In this document: piece after piece, positions 40,159 through 50,037 of the stretch
Layout of the letters: every line of letters begins with the position of its first letter
Position numbering within the stretch: position 1 is the stretch's first letter
Assembly: GCF_014642735.1 (NCBI RefSeq)
Contig: NZ_BMIV01000009.1
Location: forward strand, 1 to 64,000
Length of the DNA: 64,000 bases
Direction: 5' to 3'
From: Paracoccus acridae
GTDB lineage: Bacteria; Pseudomonadota; Alphaproteobacteria; Rhodobacterales; Rhodobacteraceae
Translations under genes and position numbers: made by a program
The notes under the pieces: generated by a model
Told to the model about the DNA's origin: nothing
Seen by the model: the letters and a program-made list of their open reading frames with translations, nothing else
Database searches by the model: none

Positions 40159-40893
40159 ATGCGCGACGCCCCCCAGATCCGGCCGATCCGACCGTCCCGC
40201 CCTGGTGGCGCCATTCCGGCGCAGATCGCCCTGACCGCCGCCGGGGGCGCCCTGCTGATCGCGGCATCGGGGGTCATGCTGGCGGGGAACCAAGCCGGAG
40301 TGATGGCGGGGATTGCGGCCTATCTTCTGGTCTGCGGGGCCGTGGCGGCGCTGATGGGGCGCAGCTATCCCCACCACCGGATCGGCGGCTGCAATGCGGT
40401 GACGCTGCTGCGGGCGGCGCTGACCTGCGCGCTGCTAGGGCCGCTGGTGGCGGGACAGGCGGCAGGCTGGGCCGTCGCAGGGGTGGCGGGCACGGCCCTG
40501 GTCCTTGACGGGGTGGACGGTCACCTGGCCCGGAAAAGCGGCCTCGTGTCCCGCTTCGGCGCCCGCTTCGACATGGAGGTGGACGCGGCCCTGGCCCTGG
40601 TCCTGTCCCTGCACGTCATCGCCGGAACCGTCGTCGGCCCCGAGATTCTGGTGCTGGGCCTTGCCCGCTATGGCTTCGTGCTGGCGGGGACGGTCCTGCC
40701 CTGGATGCGGGCGGATCTGCCCGATCGCCGCTGGCGCAAGGTGATCTGCGTGATCCAGATCGCCGCGCTGATCCTGTTGCAACTGCCGGTCCTGACGCCC
40801 GACCAGGCGATCTGGCTGGCCCGGATCGCCGCCCTGCTGGTCATCGCGTCCTTCGCGACCGACATCCGCTGGCTGTGGATGCGGCGGCCATGA
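40159..40893 (+). CDS. CDP-alcohol phosphatidyltransferase family protein
   Basis: This 244-residue membrane protein with about six helices has the complete family motif D-G-V-D-G-H-L-A-R followed by G and two further aspartates (GLVSRFGARFDMEVDA). The family joins CDP-linked alcohol groups to a sugar alcohol or phosphate. Here it heads an operon with a sulfatase, an ABC transporter and a GT4 enzyme, suggesting a role in envelope glycolipid or secreted phospho-polymer building. It overlaps the sulfatase start codon by 4 bp. Confidence 0.82.
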   Translation: MRDAPQIRPIRPSRPGGAIPAQIALTAAGGALLIAASGVMLAGNQAGVMAGIAAYLLVCGAVAALMGRSYPHHRIGGCNAVTLLRAALTCALLGPLVAGQAAGWAVAGVAGTALVLDGVDGHLARKSGLVSRFGARFDMEVDAALALVLSLHVIAGTVVGPEILVLGLARYGFVLAGTVLPWMRADLPDRRWRKVICVIQIAALILLQLPVLTPDQAIWLARIAALLVIASFATDIRWLWMRRP

Positions 40894-42434
40894 CGGGCCT
40901 GCGGCTGCTGGCGGCGGCCTTTGTCATGCATCTGGTGCTGATCCTGCCCGCCGCGCCCATGCCCGCGGGTCAGGCGCTGCTGCGGATCGCGCCGGAACTG
41001 CCGCTGATCCTTCTGGGGCTGCCCCTGCTGGGCAGGGTGGGGCGGGTGGCGGTCTTTCTGGCCCTGTCGGTGCTGGCGGTGCAGAAGATCGCCGATCTTG
41101 CGATGATCGCGGCCCTTGGGCGGCCCTTCAACATCCTGGCCGACATGGCGCTGATCGGCGCGGGGGCGGACCTTTTGGCCCAGTCGCTTGGCACGGCCCG
41201 GCTTCTGGCGGGATCGGCGGCCCTGGCGGTGGCAGTCCTTGCCGCCGGGGCGGCGCTGTGGTGGGCCACGGGCACCTGGTCGCGCCTGGCATGGCGGCCC
41301 GCCTGGCGGCTGGTCCTGCTGTCCGTGGCGCCCCTGCTGGTCCTGGCATGGATGGGCGGGGGGTGGACCGGCAACACCCCCTATGCCCTGGCCCGGGTCG
41401 AGCTTTTGCGCCAGACCGCGCAGGATCTGCGCCAGATGAGGACGCTTGCCGCCCGGGACGATCTGGCCGGGGCGACCGGCCTGCTGGCAGAGATCGACCG
41501 CGACGTGCTGGTGATCTTTGTCGAAAGCTATGGCCGCGCCAGCTTCGATGCGCCCTATCACGCCGAAAGACATCTTGGGACGCTGCGCCGGGCGCAAGGG
41601 CAACTGGCCGATGCGGGGCTGGCGATGCGATCGGGGTTCCTGACCGCGCCGACCCAGGGCGGGCAAAGCTGGCTGTCGCACGCGACCTTCGCCAACGGGC
41701 TGTGGATTGCGGACCAGACGCGCTATGGCGCGGTTCTGGCCAGCGGGCGGCAGGGGTTGTTCCACCATGCGCGGCGCGCCGGGTTTCGCACGGCGGCGGT
41801 GATGCCCGCCATCACCCGGCCCTGGCCCGAGGGCGAGACCATGGGCTTCGACCGCATCCTTGCGGCGGGCGACCTGGGCTATCGCGGGCAGCCCTTCAAC
41901 TGGGTGACGATGCCCGACCAGTTCACCCTGGCGGCCACCGACCGGCTGCTGCGCGGCGCGGACGGGCCGCATCTGTTCGCGCAGGTGGCGCTGATTTCCT
42001 CGCACGCGCCATGGGTGCCGGTGCCGCGCCTTCTGGACTGGGACCGGATCGGCGACGGGACCGTCTTCGACGCCATTGCCCCGTCGGGCGACCCGCCCGA
42101 GGTGGTCTGGCGCGACCGCGACCGGGTGCGCGCGGCCTATCGCGATGCGGTGGATTACAGCCTGGCCACGGTCATGGACTATGCCCTGCGGCACGCGGAC
42201 GACCCGCCGCTGCTGATCGTCCTGGGCGATCACCAGCCCGTGCCCTGGGTCGCGCAGGACGACGGGCCCGATACGGCGATCCACCTGATCGGCCCCGCCC
42301 ATCTGGTGGACCGCGCGGCGGACTGGGGCTTTGCGCCCGGCCTGATCCCGCCACCGGAACAGCAGGCCCTGCCCCTGGACCGGATGCGCGACCTGATCCT
42401 GCGCGGCTTCGGCGGCAGGATGCCGCAATCATGA
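40890..42434 (+). CDS. membrane sulfatase/phosphoglycerol-transferase-like protein
   Basis: This 514-residue protein has about five N-terminal transmembrane helices (residues 1-170) and a soluble alkaline-phosphatase-superfamily domain. The soluble part starts VLVIFVESYGRASF (metal Glu) and carries the nucleophile region GGQSWLSHATFANG with Ser/Thr candidates, then MPAITRPWPEG and LLIVLGDHQPVPWV (metal Asp and His). The layout is that of LtaS/OpgB or phosphoethanolamine-transferase enzymes: it may transfer a phospho-alcohol headgroup on the outer side of the inner membrane. It starts by overlapping the previous stop codon (ATGA). Confidence 0.8.
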   Translation: MTGLRLLAAAFVMHLVLILPAAPMPAGQALLRIAPELPLILLGLPLLGRVGRVAVFLALSVLAVQKIADLAMIAALGRPFNILADMALIGAGADLLAQSLGTARLLAGSAALAVAVLAAGAALWWATGTWSRLAWRPAWRLVLLSVAPLLVLAWMGGGWTGNTPYALARVELLRQTAQDLRQMRTLAARDDLAGATGLLAEIDRDVLVIFVESYGRASFDAPYHAERHLGTLRRAQGQLADAGLAMRSGFLTAPTQGGQSWLSHATFANGLWIADQTRYGAVLASGRQGLFHHARRAGFRTAAVMPAITRPWPEGETMGFDRILAAGDLGYRGQPFNWVTMPDQFTLAATDRLLRGADGPHLFAQVALISSHAPWVPVPRLLDWDRIGDGTVFDAIAPSGDPPEVVWRDRDRVRAAYRDAVDYSLATVMDYALRHADDPPLLIVLGDHQPVPWVAQDDGPDTAIHLIGPAHLVDRAADWGFAPGLIPPPEQQALPLDRMRDLILRGFGGRMPQS

Positions 42435-42505
42435 CGGGCTTGCCTGATGCCCTGCGCCCGTCACATGATGCAAGGTGACGCCTGTCCCGTGAACGGAGTT
42501 CGCCG

Positions 42506-43490
42506 ATGCCCCCCATCCCCCTGACACGACGCGCCATGATCCGGGCCGGGGCGGCGGGACTGGCCCTGGGGGGAATGGGCCTGACGCGGCCCGCAGCCGC
42601 GCAGGTGCCGGTCGCGCTGCAACTGTCCTGGCTGCATTCGGTCCAGTTCGCGGGCAGCTATATCGCCCAGGACAGGGGATGGTGGCGCGAGGCGGGCCTG
42701 GATGTCACGCTGCTGCAAGGGGGGCCGAACGCGCCGGTGGAACCGCCGGTGGTGGCGGGAACGGCGCTGATCGGCATCTCGGCCGCCGACTATGCGGCGG
42801 CGGCGGTGGCGCAGGGCGCGCCCTTCAGGATCATCGGCGTGGCGATGCAGAAGAACCCCTTCGCCATCGCCTCGCTGCCCGACAATCCGGTCCGCACGCC
42901 CGCCGACCTGCCCGGCAAGCGCATCGGCATGGCGGTGGCCAACACCCCCGTCCTGCAGGCGCTCTGCACCCTGAACGACATCGACATCGCCGATATCCAG
43001 ATCGTGCCCACCCAGTATTCCGCCCAACCCCTGCTGGCAGGCGAGGTCGATTGCCTTCTGTGCTGGGAAACCGACCTGCCCGTCGCGATGGAGACCGAGG
43101 GCGTCCAGGCACGGACCATGCTGCTGGCCGATCACGGCTATGTCCTGCATTCCCAGACCTATATCGCCACCAATGACAGCCTTGCCAATCGACGCGCCGA
43201 ACTGGTGGCCCTTCTGGGCGGAGAGGTTCGGGGCTGGGACGCCTATCGCGCCGACACCGACGCGGCGGCGGAGCTGACGGTCAGGATGTTCCCCGATGCC
43301 GGGCTGGACCCGGAAACCCAAAGGCTGCAGGCCCGCCGCCAGGTGCCGCTGATGTTTTCCGACCTGACCGACGCCCAGGGCTTCGGCTGGTGGAGCGAGG
43401 AGTCGGTCGAGGCGACGATCCGCACCCTGTCCCTGATGGGCCGGACGGTGACGCCCGACCTGTGGGACCGGTCGATCCTTGAAGCCATCC

Positions 43491-43498
<8 letters not shown>
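42506..43498 (+). CDS. NMT1/THI5-type ABC substrate-binding protein
   Basis: This 330-residue periplasmic binding protein has a twin-arginine-like signal (TRRAMIRAGAAGLALGGMGLTRPAAAQ) and the NMT1/THI5 fold core LQLSWLHSVQFAGSYIAQDRGWWREAGLDVTLLQGGPNAPVEPPVVAG. Relatives bind pyrimidine precursors of thiamine, riboflavin or taurine; ligand is not fixed here. Its last codons overlap the ATPase gene. A 10-residue signal-like core argues for export. Confidence 0.85.
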
Positions 43499-44272
<774 letters not shown>

Positions 44273-44276
<4 letters not shown>

Positions 44277-45805
44277 CGCCCGCGGCCCGCTGGACGGGAC
44301 CGGCTGCGCTTCTGGTGCTGTGGCAGGGGCTGGCGCTTGCGGGGGGCGGCTGGCTTCTGGCCGGACCGTCCGAGGTGGCGGGCTGGCTGTGGTCGAACCC
44401 CGGCCTGACGACCCGCGCCGTGGCGGTCACGCTGGCGAATGCCACCTGCGGCTTCGTGCTGGGCAACGGGGCCGCCATCGGCCTTGCCGTGATCGCCGCG
44501 CTGTGGCCGCGCGCGCAGAACCTGGTGGCGGGGCTGGCGCTTGTGGTCTTCTGCCTGCCCCTGATCGCCACCGGGCCGATCCTGCGCGTGCTGATGGGAC
44601 CGGGCGAGGGGCCGCAGATCGTGCTGGCGGCGCTTGCGGTTTACTATACCACGCTGATCCCGATGCTGGCGGGGCTGCGGGCGATTCCGTCTGCCTGGCT
44701 GGATCTGGTGCAAAGCTATGGCCGGGGCCGCTGGGCCGAACTGGTCCATGTGCGCGCCCGCGCATCCTTGCCCTATCTGCTGGCGGGGCTGCAAATCTCG
44801 GCCCCCGCCGCCATCCTGGGCGCCATGGTGGGCGAATTCACGGGCGCCGAGCGGGGGCTTGGCGTGCTCACGATCCGCTTCACCCGCGACCTGGACATTC
44901 CCGCGCTGTGGTCGATGGGCGTCGTCGCGGCGGGGCTGTCCATCGCCGTCTATGCCGCGATCGGCTGGGCGGGGCGCAGGGTCTTGCCCGGAACGCCGCC
45001 GGTGATCCTGGCACCCCCGCGCCTGATCCGCGGATCGCCCGCCCGCAGGCTGGCCGACACCGCTCTGCTGGCCGCCGCCGCCCTGACCCTGTGGTGGGCG
45101 GGGATCGAGCTTCTGGGCCTAAACCCCTTCTTCGTCAAGCGCCCGCCCGATGTCGCGGCGGCCTTTTTCGGATCACCCGACACGCGGGCCGCCCTTCTGG
45201 ATGCCGCGGCGAAGACCCTGGCCCTGGCGGTTCCCGGATACCTGGCCGGGCTGGCCCTGGGGGCCGGGCTTGCGGTGCTTTTGTCGCTGCGCCCTGGCCT
45301 TGCCGGGCTGATGGTGCCCCTGGCCGTGGCGCTGCGGTCCATTCCCATCGTGACGACCGCGCCCTTGGTCGTGATGCTGCTGGGACGCGGCGCGGCGGGA
45401 ACCGTGACGCTGGTCGCGCTGATGGTGTTCTTTCCCACCTTCGTCGCCTGCCAGCAGGGCTTGCGCCAGGCACCCGGCCCGATCCTGGATCTGTTCCGCA
45501 GCCATGCAAGCGGGCCGGGGCGCCAGATGCTGCATGTCCGCATCCCCGCCATGCTGCCCGCCCTGTTCGCATCCGCCCGGATGAGCGTGCCTGCCGCCAT
45601 CCTGGCCGCGACCGTGGCGGAATGGCTGGCGACCGGGCGGGGCCTGGGCAACCTGATGGCCCTGTCGGCCTCGGTGTCGGATTACACCATGCTGTGGCTG
45701 GCGATGGTGGCGGTGACCCTGATCTCGGCGATGATCTATGGGGGCATCGCCTGGGCGGAACGGCGGGTGCTGTTGGTCATGGCCCCCGAACAGGTGCGCC
45801 CGTGA
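44273..45805 (+). CDS. ABC transporter permease, two fused permease domains
   Basis: This 510-residue polytopic membrane protein contains two complete binding-protein-dependent permease modules. Each carries an EAA-like loop: module 1 around AWLDLVQSYGRGRWAELVHVRARASLPYLLAGLQIS, module 2 around PGPILDLFRSHASGPGRQMLHVRIPAMLPALFASARMS. Homologous NMT1-linked systems usually use one permease gene as a homodimer, so the fusion makes a two-domain pore from one chain. It overlaps the GT4 gene downstream by 4 bp. Confidence 0.88.
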
Positions 45806-46842
45806 CGCGCCCCCTGGCCTTTGCCATTCCGGGCGACATCGCCACCCTGACGGGCGGGTTCATCTATGAACGCCGTCTGCTGATGGGGCTGCGGCAGGCG
45901 GGCCATGACGTCCGGCACCTGGTGCTGCCCGCCAGCTTTCCCGACCCTTCGGATGCCGACATGGCGGCGGCGGTCGCGGCCCTGGCGGATGTGGCCCCCG
46001 ACCGGCCGCTGATCCTGGACGGTCTGGTCTTCGGCGCGATCGACACGGGCGGGCTGGCTCGGGTCCGTGCCCCGCTGGTGGCGATGATCCATCATCCGCT
46101 GGCCCTGGAAACCGGCCTGGCCCCGGACCGGCGCGACCACCTGTTCCGCACCGAGCGTGACAACCTGCGGCTGGTCCGGCATGTGCTGGTTCCCAGCCCG
46201 CATACCCGCCGCATCCTGATCGACCGCTATGACGTGCCGCGCCATGCCATCACCGTGCTGCGCCCCGGCGTGGACCGGCCCAGCCTGCCGCCCGCCCCCT
46301 CCACCCCGCCGCTGATCCTGTCGGTCGGGATCCTGCACCCGCGCAAGGGCCATGACGTGCTGATCGAGGCGCTGTCCAGCCTGGGGGATCTGGACTGGCA
46401 GGCGGTGATCGTGGGCAACCCCTGGGACCGCGACCATGCCGCGGCCCTGGAGCGCCGGCGGGCGGCAAGTCCCGTCGCCCCCCGGATTCGCCTTGCGGGC
46501 CGCGTCACGGCCGAGGAGCTTGAGGCGCTTTATTCCCGCGCCTCGGTCTTTGCCCTGGCGACCTGGTATGAAGGCCACGGCATCGTCTTCGACGAGGCCC
46601 TGGTCCGCGGGTTGCCCATCGTCAGTTGCCGCGGGGGCGCGGTCCCGGACACCGTTCCGCCGGCGGCGGGCCTGCTGGTCCCGCCGGGGGATGCACGGGC
46701 CTTCGCCGGGGCCCTGCGTGGCCTGCTGCAGGACGCGGGCAAGCGGCAGGCGATGGCCGATGCCGCCATGGCCGCAGGCGCGGCACTGCCGGGATGGCAA
46801 CAGATGGCCGACCGGGCAAGCAGGATGCTGTCGGGCCTGTGA
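45802..46842 (+). CDS. GT4 glycosyltransferase
   Basis: This 346-residue GT-B enzyme starts with GTG and reads RPLAFAIPGDIATLTGGFIYERRLL, followed by ILSVGILHPRKGHDVLIEALSSL at the donor-domain start and EGHGIVFDEALVRGLPIVS (E-x7-E). It is the last gene of the CDP-alcohol/sulfatase/ABC operon and ends 4 bp from the convergent nosX. The acceptor is unknown. Confidence 0.85.
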   Translation: MTRPLAFAIPGDIATLTGGFIYERRLLMGLRQAGHDVRHLVLPASFPDPSDADMAAAVAALADVAPDRPLILDGLVFGAIDTGGLARVRAPLVAMIHHPLALETGLAPDRRDHLFRTERDNLRLVRHVLVPSPHTRRILIDRYDVPRHAITVLRPGVDRPSLPPAPSTPPLILSVGILHPRKGHDVLIEALSSLGDLDWQAVIVGNPWDRDHAAALERRRAASPVAPRIRLAGRVTAEELEALYSRASVFALATWYEGHGIVFDEALVRGLPIVSCRGGAVPDTVPPAAGLLVPPGDARAFAGALRGLLQDAGKRQAMADAAMAAGAALPGWQQMADRASRMLSGL

Positions 46843-46846
46843 GCGG

Positions 46847-47746
46847 TCAGGCGGGGCGCGCCTCCTCCAGCCGGGCGGCGGGGAATGCGGCCATCAGCCC
46901 GTCCAACGCGTCCCGGTCCTGCGTCAGGCAGGCGGCGGTGGACAGCGCATCGGCAAGCGCGGCGCTTGGCGCGGAAATCGTGATGGCCCCCCAGGGAGAG
47001 GCCACCGGACCGCCCGTGCGCGGATCCAGGATGTGCCCGTCCCGCCCGCCGGCGTCGAAGCAGGTGCCTAGCGGGGCCGAGGTCGCAAGCGCCCGCGCCG
47101 ACAGCGGCACGCTGCCGCCTTTGGCGGTGCGCACCGGCCAGGATCGCTGGCCCAGGGCGCGCATCTCGCCGGTGTCGATCAGGATATTGGTCAGCCCCTG
47201 CGATTCCAGCAGCGCCGCCACGCGGTCGGCGACATAGCCTTGGCCGATGCCGTTCAGGGTCAGCGCCATGCCGGGACGCAGGGTGATCGCCTGGGGCGAC
47301 ATCCGCACCCCGTCCCAGCCGCCAAAGGCCAAGGCCGCCTCGCGTTCAGCGGACGTGGGGCGGCGGCCCTGCACGGCAGCCTCGGCCCACAGGGCCCACA
47401 GCGGTTGCAGCGTCACGTCGAAGGCGCCGCCGCTGGCGCGATGCACCGCGCCCGCCTGGGACAGGCAGTCCAGCAGTTCGAAGGGCGGATTGTCCAGCCG
47501 CCCCGTCCGGTTCAGCCGCGACAGGGCGCTGTCGGCGCGATACAGCGACAGGATGTTTTCCAGCCGGTCGATCTCGGCCAGGCAGCGGGCGGTGATCGCC
47601 GGGGCGTCGGGATGATCCAGCCGGATCGAGGCGCGGGCCCCAAGCGCCTGGCCCGTCCAGTGGCGGGCGGGCGCGGCGGCAAGCGCGCCGGGCAGGCAAG
47701 CCGCGACGGCGGTGATCGTCAGGAAGCGGCGGCGGGTCAGGGTCAT
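46847..47746 (-). CDS. nosX: FAD:protein FMN transferase (ApbE family), nos maturation
   Basis: This 299-residue periplasmic flavin transferase has a twin-arginine signal (TRRRFLTITAVAACLPGALAAAP) and the ApbE core: DRLENILSLYRADSALSRLN, ASGGAFDVTLQPLWALW, LTLNGIGQGYVADRVAALLE and DGHILDPRTGG. In denitrifiers NosX attaches FMN to NosR. It closes the nos operon, 4 bp after nosL, and converges on a GT4 gene across 4 bp, so no terminator fits between the two. Confidence 0.92.
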   Translation of the reverse strand: MTLTRRRFLTITAVAACLPGALAAAPARHWTGQALGARASIRLDHPDAPAITARCLAEIDRLENILSLYRADSALSRLNRTGRLDNPPFELLDCLSQAGAVHRASGGAFDVTLQPLWALWAEAAVQGRRPTSAEREAALAFGGWDGVRMSPQAITLRPGMALTLNGIGQGYVADRVAALLESQGLTNILIDTGEMRALGQRSWPVRTAKGGSVPLSARALATSAPLGTCFDAGGRDGHILDPRTGGPVASPWGAITISAPSAALADALSTAACLTQDRDALDGLMAAFPAARLEEARPA

Positions 47747-47750
47747 GGTT

Positions 47751-48323
47751 CTATCCCTCGGCCGGGCGCGACAGGGCGCGCAGGCGGTCTTCGAAATCGG
47801 CGTCGTCGGCGGTATCCGCCGGTCTCGTTTCCTCGGGCGTCAGGACCAGATCGTCGGGGATATCCCCCAGGCGCATCACGGTGCCGCCTTCCCGCGCGGC
47901 AAAGGCCTCCGCCGCATCCCGCGTGCCAAAGGGCACCGCCTCGGGCGCGCCCATGCCGCCTTCGCGGGCGGAACCCAGGACATAGAAGGCATCATCCGCG
48001 TCGATCCAGTTGCCTTGGCCCGGATCGTCCCAGGTGGCGCCGGCGGCGCCCATGTCGTTGACCTGCATCGCCAAGATCGGATGGCTTTGTTCGGGCAGGC
48101 GCCCATAGGCAATCGCGTCGCGGACCTGGCTGAAGAACAGCGGCGTGCCGGGCATTCCTTCCAGATGGACCTGCGCCTTGGGACCGGGATGTTCCAGCAG
48201 GTTCATCTGGCAGAAATGGCCCAGCGTCTCGGCATTCAGTTCGACAGGGGTGGTGTCCTGCGCGACCTCCTGCTTGCAGGCGGCAAGGGACAGGCACAGG
48301 GCCAGGATCAGGGCGGGTCTCAT
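47751..48323 (-). CDS. nosL: copper chaperone lipoprotein NosL
   Basis: This 190-residue lipoprotein has the signal MRPALILALCLSLAAC with the lipid-attachment cysteine at about residue 16, and the NosL hallmark HFCQMNLLEHPGPKAQVHL, in which Cys and Met bind Cu(I). It delivers copper to the NosZ CuZ centre. It overlaps nosY by 4 bp (ATGA). Confidence 0.94.
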   Translation of the reverse strand: MRPALILALCLSLAACKQEVAQDTTPVELNAETLGHFCQMNLLEHPGPKAQVHLEGMPGTPLFFSQVRDAIAYGRLPEQSHPILAMQVNDMGAAGATWDDPGQGNWIDADDAFYVLGSAREGGMGAPEAVPFGTRDAAEAFAAREGGTVMRLGDIPDDLVLTPEETRPADTADDADFEDRLRALSRPAEG

Positions 48324-49141
48324 GGCGTGACCTTTCGGAAGGCGGCGATGGCCAGGACCAGGGCCAGCAGCGGCCAAAGGGCGATGGACAGGGCCGATTG
48401 CCACAGGGGAATGGCCGCCGCCGCGCCGCCCATGCCGCCAGCGGCCGCACTGGCTTCGGCTGCGGCAAGGTTGAACAGGCGGAAGGCATCGGCGGGATTG
48501 GCCAGCAGCGCGACGGGCAGCGCCTGCGTCGTCAGCGCGCCGCCCCCGTCCGACACGATCAGCGCCAGCAGCACCAGATCGTAAAGCACCACCGCCCCCA
48601 GCCACAGCCCCACCGCAAGGCCCGCCGCGCCCGACGGCCTGCGCGCAAGCGCCGACAGCGCATAGCCCGCGCCCAGGAAGGTCGCCCCCAGCAGGACGGA
48701 ACTGGCGACCAGCCGCAGCAGCGCGGGCAGCCCGGCGACCGATGCCGGGTCCATCCAGAACGCCGCCCCTGCCGCCGCGCCATAACCGGCACAAACCGCC
48801 AGCGTCAGGATCGCCAGATGCGCGACCAGCTTGCCCGCCAGAACCTGCGCGCGCGAGACCGGATAGGTCAGCAGCAGCGGCAGGGTGCCGCGCTCGACTT
48901 CGCCCGCGATGGCATCGAAGCTAATCAGCAGGGCGATCAGCGGGACCAGATAGACCGCCAGCGACGTGAGCGAGGCCACGATCACCGACAGGCGGTCGGC
49001 GCCGATATCGCCCGTGGGCGCGGCCCCTGCGGCCGCAAGCACAAGCGCAAAGACCACCATCAGCGCCACGGCGATGGCGACCCAGCGGTTGCGCCCGGCG
49101 ATGCGGAACTCGACAGTGGCGGTGGACAGGATGCGGTTCAT
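48320..49141 (-). CDS. nosY: ABC-type permease subunit NosY
   Basis: This 273-residue membrane protein has about six helices: AIAVALMVVFALVLAAAGAAP, IVASLTSLAVYLVPLIALLISFDAIAGEVERGTLPLLLTYPVSR, and later hydrophobic stretches. It pairs with the NosF ATPase in a membrane complex with NosD, which is needed to build the sulfur-bridged CuZ site of NosZ. It overlaps both neighbouring genes by 4 bp. Confidence 0.93.
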   Translation of the reverse strand: MNRILSTATVEFRIAGRNRWVAIAVALMVVFALVLAAAGAAPTGDIGADRLSVIVASLTSLAVYLVPLIALLISFDAIAGEVERGTLPLLLTYPVSRAQVLAGKLVAHLAILTLAVCAGYGAAAGAAFWMDPASVAGLPALLRLVASSVLLGATFLGAGYALSALARRPSGAAGLAVGLWLGAVVLYDLVLLALIVSDGGGALTTQALPVALLANPADAFRLFNLAAAEASAAAGGMGGAAAAIPLWQSALSIALWPLLALVLAIAAFRKVTP

Positions 49142-50037
49142 TGCCCGTCCCTTCTGCTGAAATGGGAATAGATGTCTTCCAGGCTGGGCGGGATCACCTC
49201 GAGATCCGCGACCTGCGGAAGGCCGGTGATGCGCGACAGCACCGCCAGCTTGTCGTCCTGCGCGATATCCAGGTGCAGCCGCCCGTCGCCATTGGCCCGC
49301 GCCATGGGCAGGGCTGCGACCAGGGCGGCCTTTTGCCCGGCGGCGGGGGCCACGCTGATCGCCACCGGCAGGGCGGCCTTGCGGCGCAGGTCGGCCAGCG
49401 ATCCCTCGGCCATCAGCCGCCCGCCCGACAGGATCAGGATGCGGTCGGTGCGGGCCTCGACCTCGGTCAGGGCGTGGGACGACAGCAGGATCGCCGTGCC
49501 GCCCGCCGCCAGATCGTCCAGCAGCGCATAGAAATCGCGTCGCGACACCGGGTCCAGACCCGAGGTCGGCTCGTCCAGGACCAGCAGGCGCGGCTTGCCG
49601 ATCAGCGCCTGCGCCAGGCCCACGCGCTGCCGCATCCCCTTGGAATAGGTGCCGATGCGGCGCTTCGCGGCATCCGCCAGGCCCACGCGGGCCAGCAGCT
49701 CCAGGGCCTGCACCGGGCGTTCGCCGCGCAGGGACAGGTAATGGCGGATCTGTTCCTCGCCCGTCAGGGCCGGGTGGAAGGCCGCGTTTTCCGGCAGATA
49801 GGCCACCTGCGCGCGGGCCGCGGCCGATCCGGGCGCCGCGCCGCAGACGGTGACCGCGCCGCTGTCGAAGGGGATGAGGCCCAGGATGATCTTCATCATC
49901 GTGGACTTGCCCGCGCCGTTATGGCCCAGCAGGGCCACCCGCTGGCCGGGTTCCACCGTCAGGGACACGTCGCGCAGCGCCTCGACCCCGGCAAAGCGCT
50001 TAGTGAGATGCGATATCGTCAGGGTCGATGTCATCAT
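49138..50037 (-). CDS. nosF: ABC-type ATPase NosF
   Basis: This 299-residue ATPase has Walker A LLGHNGAGKSTMMK, Q-loop LPENAAFHPALTG, signature YSKGMRQRVGLAQAL and Walker B LLVLDEPTSGLDPVSRRDF. It powers the NosDFY complex. The start region overlaps the nosD 3' end by 38 bp in another frame; the second Met (50034) is an equally good start and shortens the overlap to 35 bp. Confidence 0.94.
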   Translation of the reverse strand: MMTSTLTISHLTKRFAGVEALRDVSLTVEPGQRVALLGHNGAGKSTMMKIILGLIPFDSGAVTVCGAAPGSAAARAQVAYLPENAAFHPALTGEEQIRHYLSLRGERPVQALELLARVGLADAAKRRIGTYSKGMRQRVGLAQALIGKPRLLVLDEPTSGLDPVSRRDFYALLDDLAAGGTAILLSSHALTEVEARTDRILILSGGRLMAEGSLADLRRKAALPVAISVAPAAGQKAALVAALPMARANGDGRLHLDIAQDDKLAVLSRITGLPQVADLEVIPPSLEDIYSHFSRRDGQ

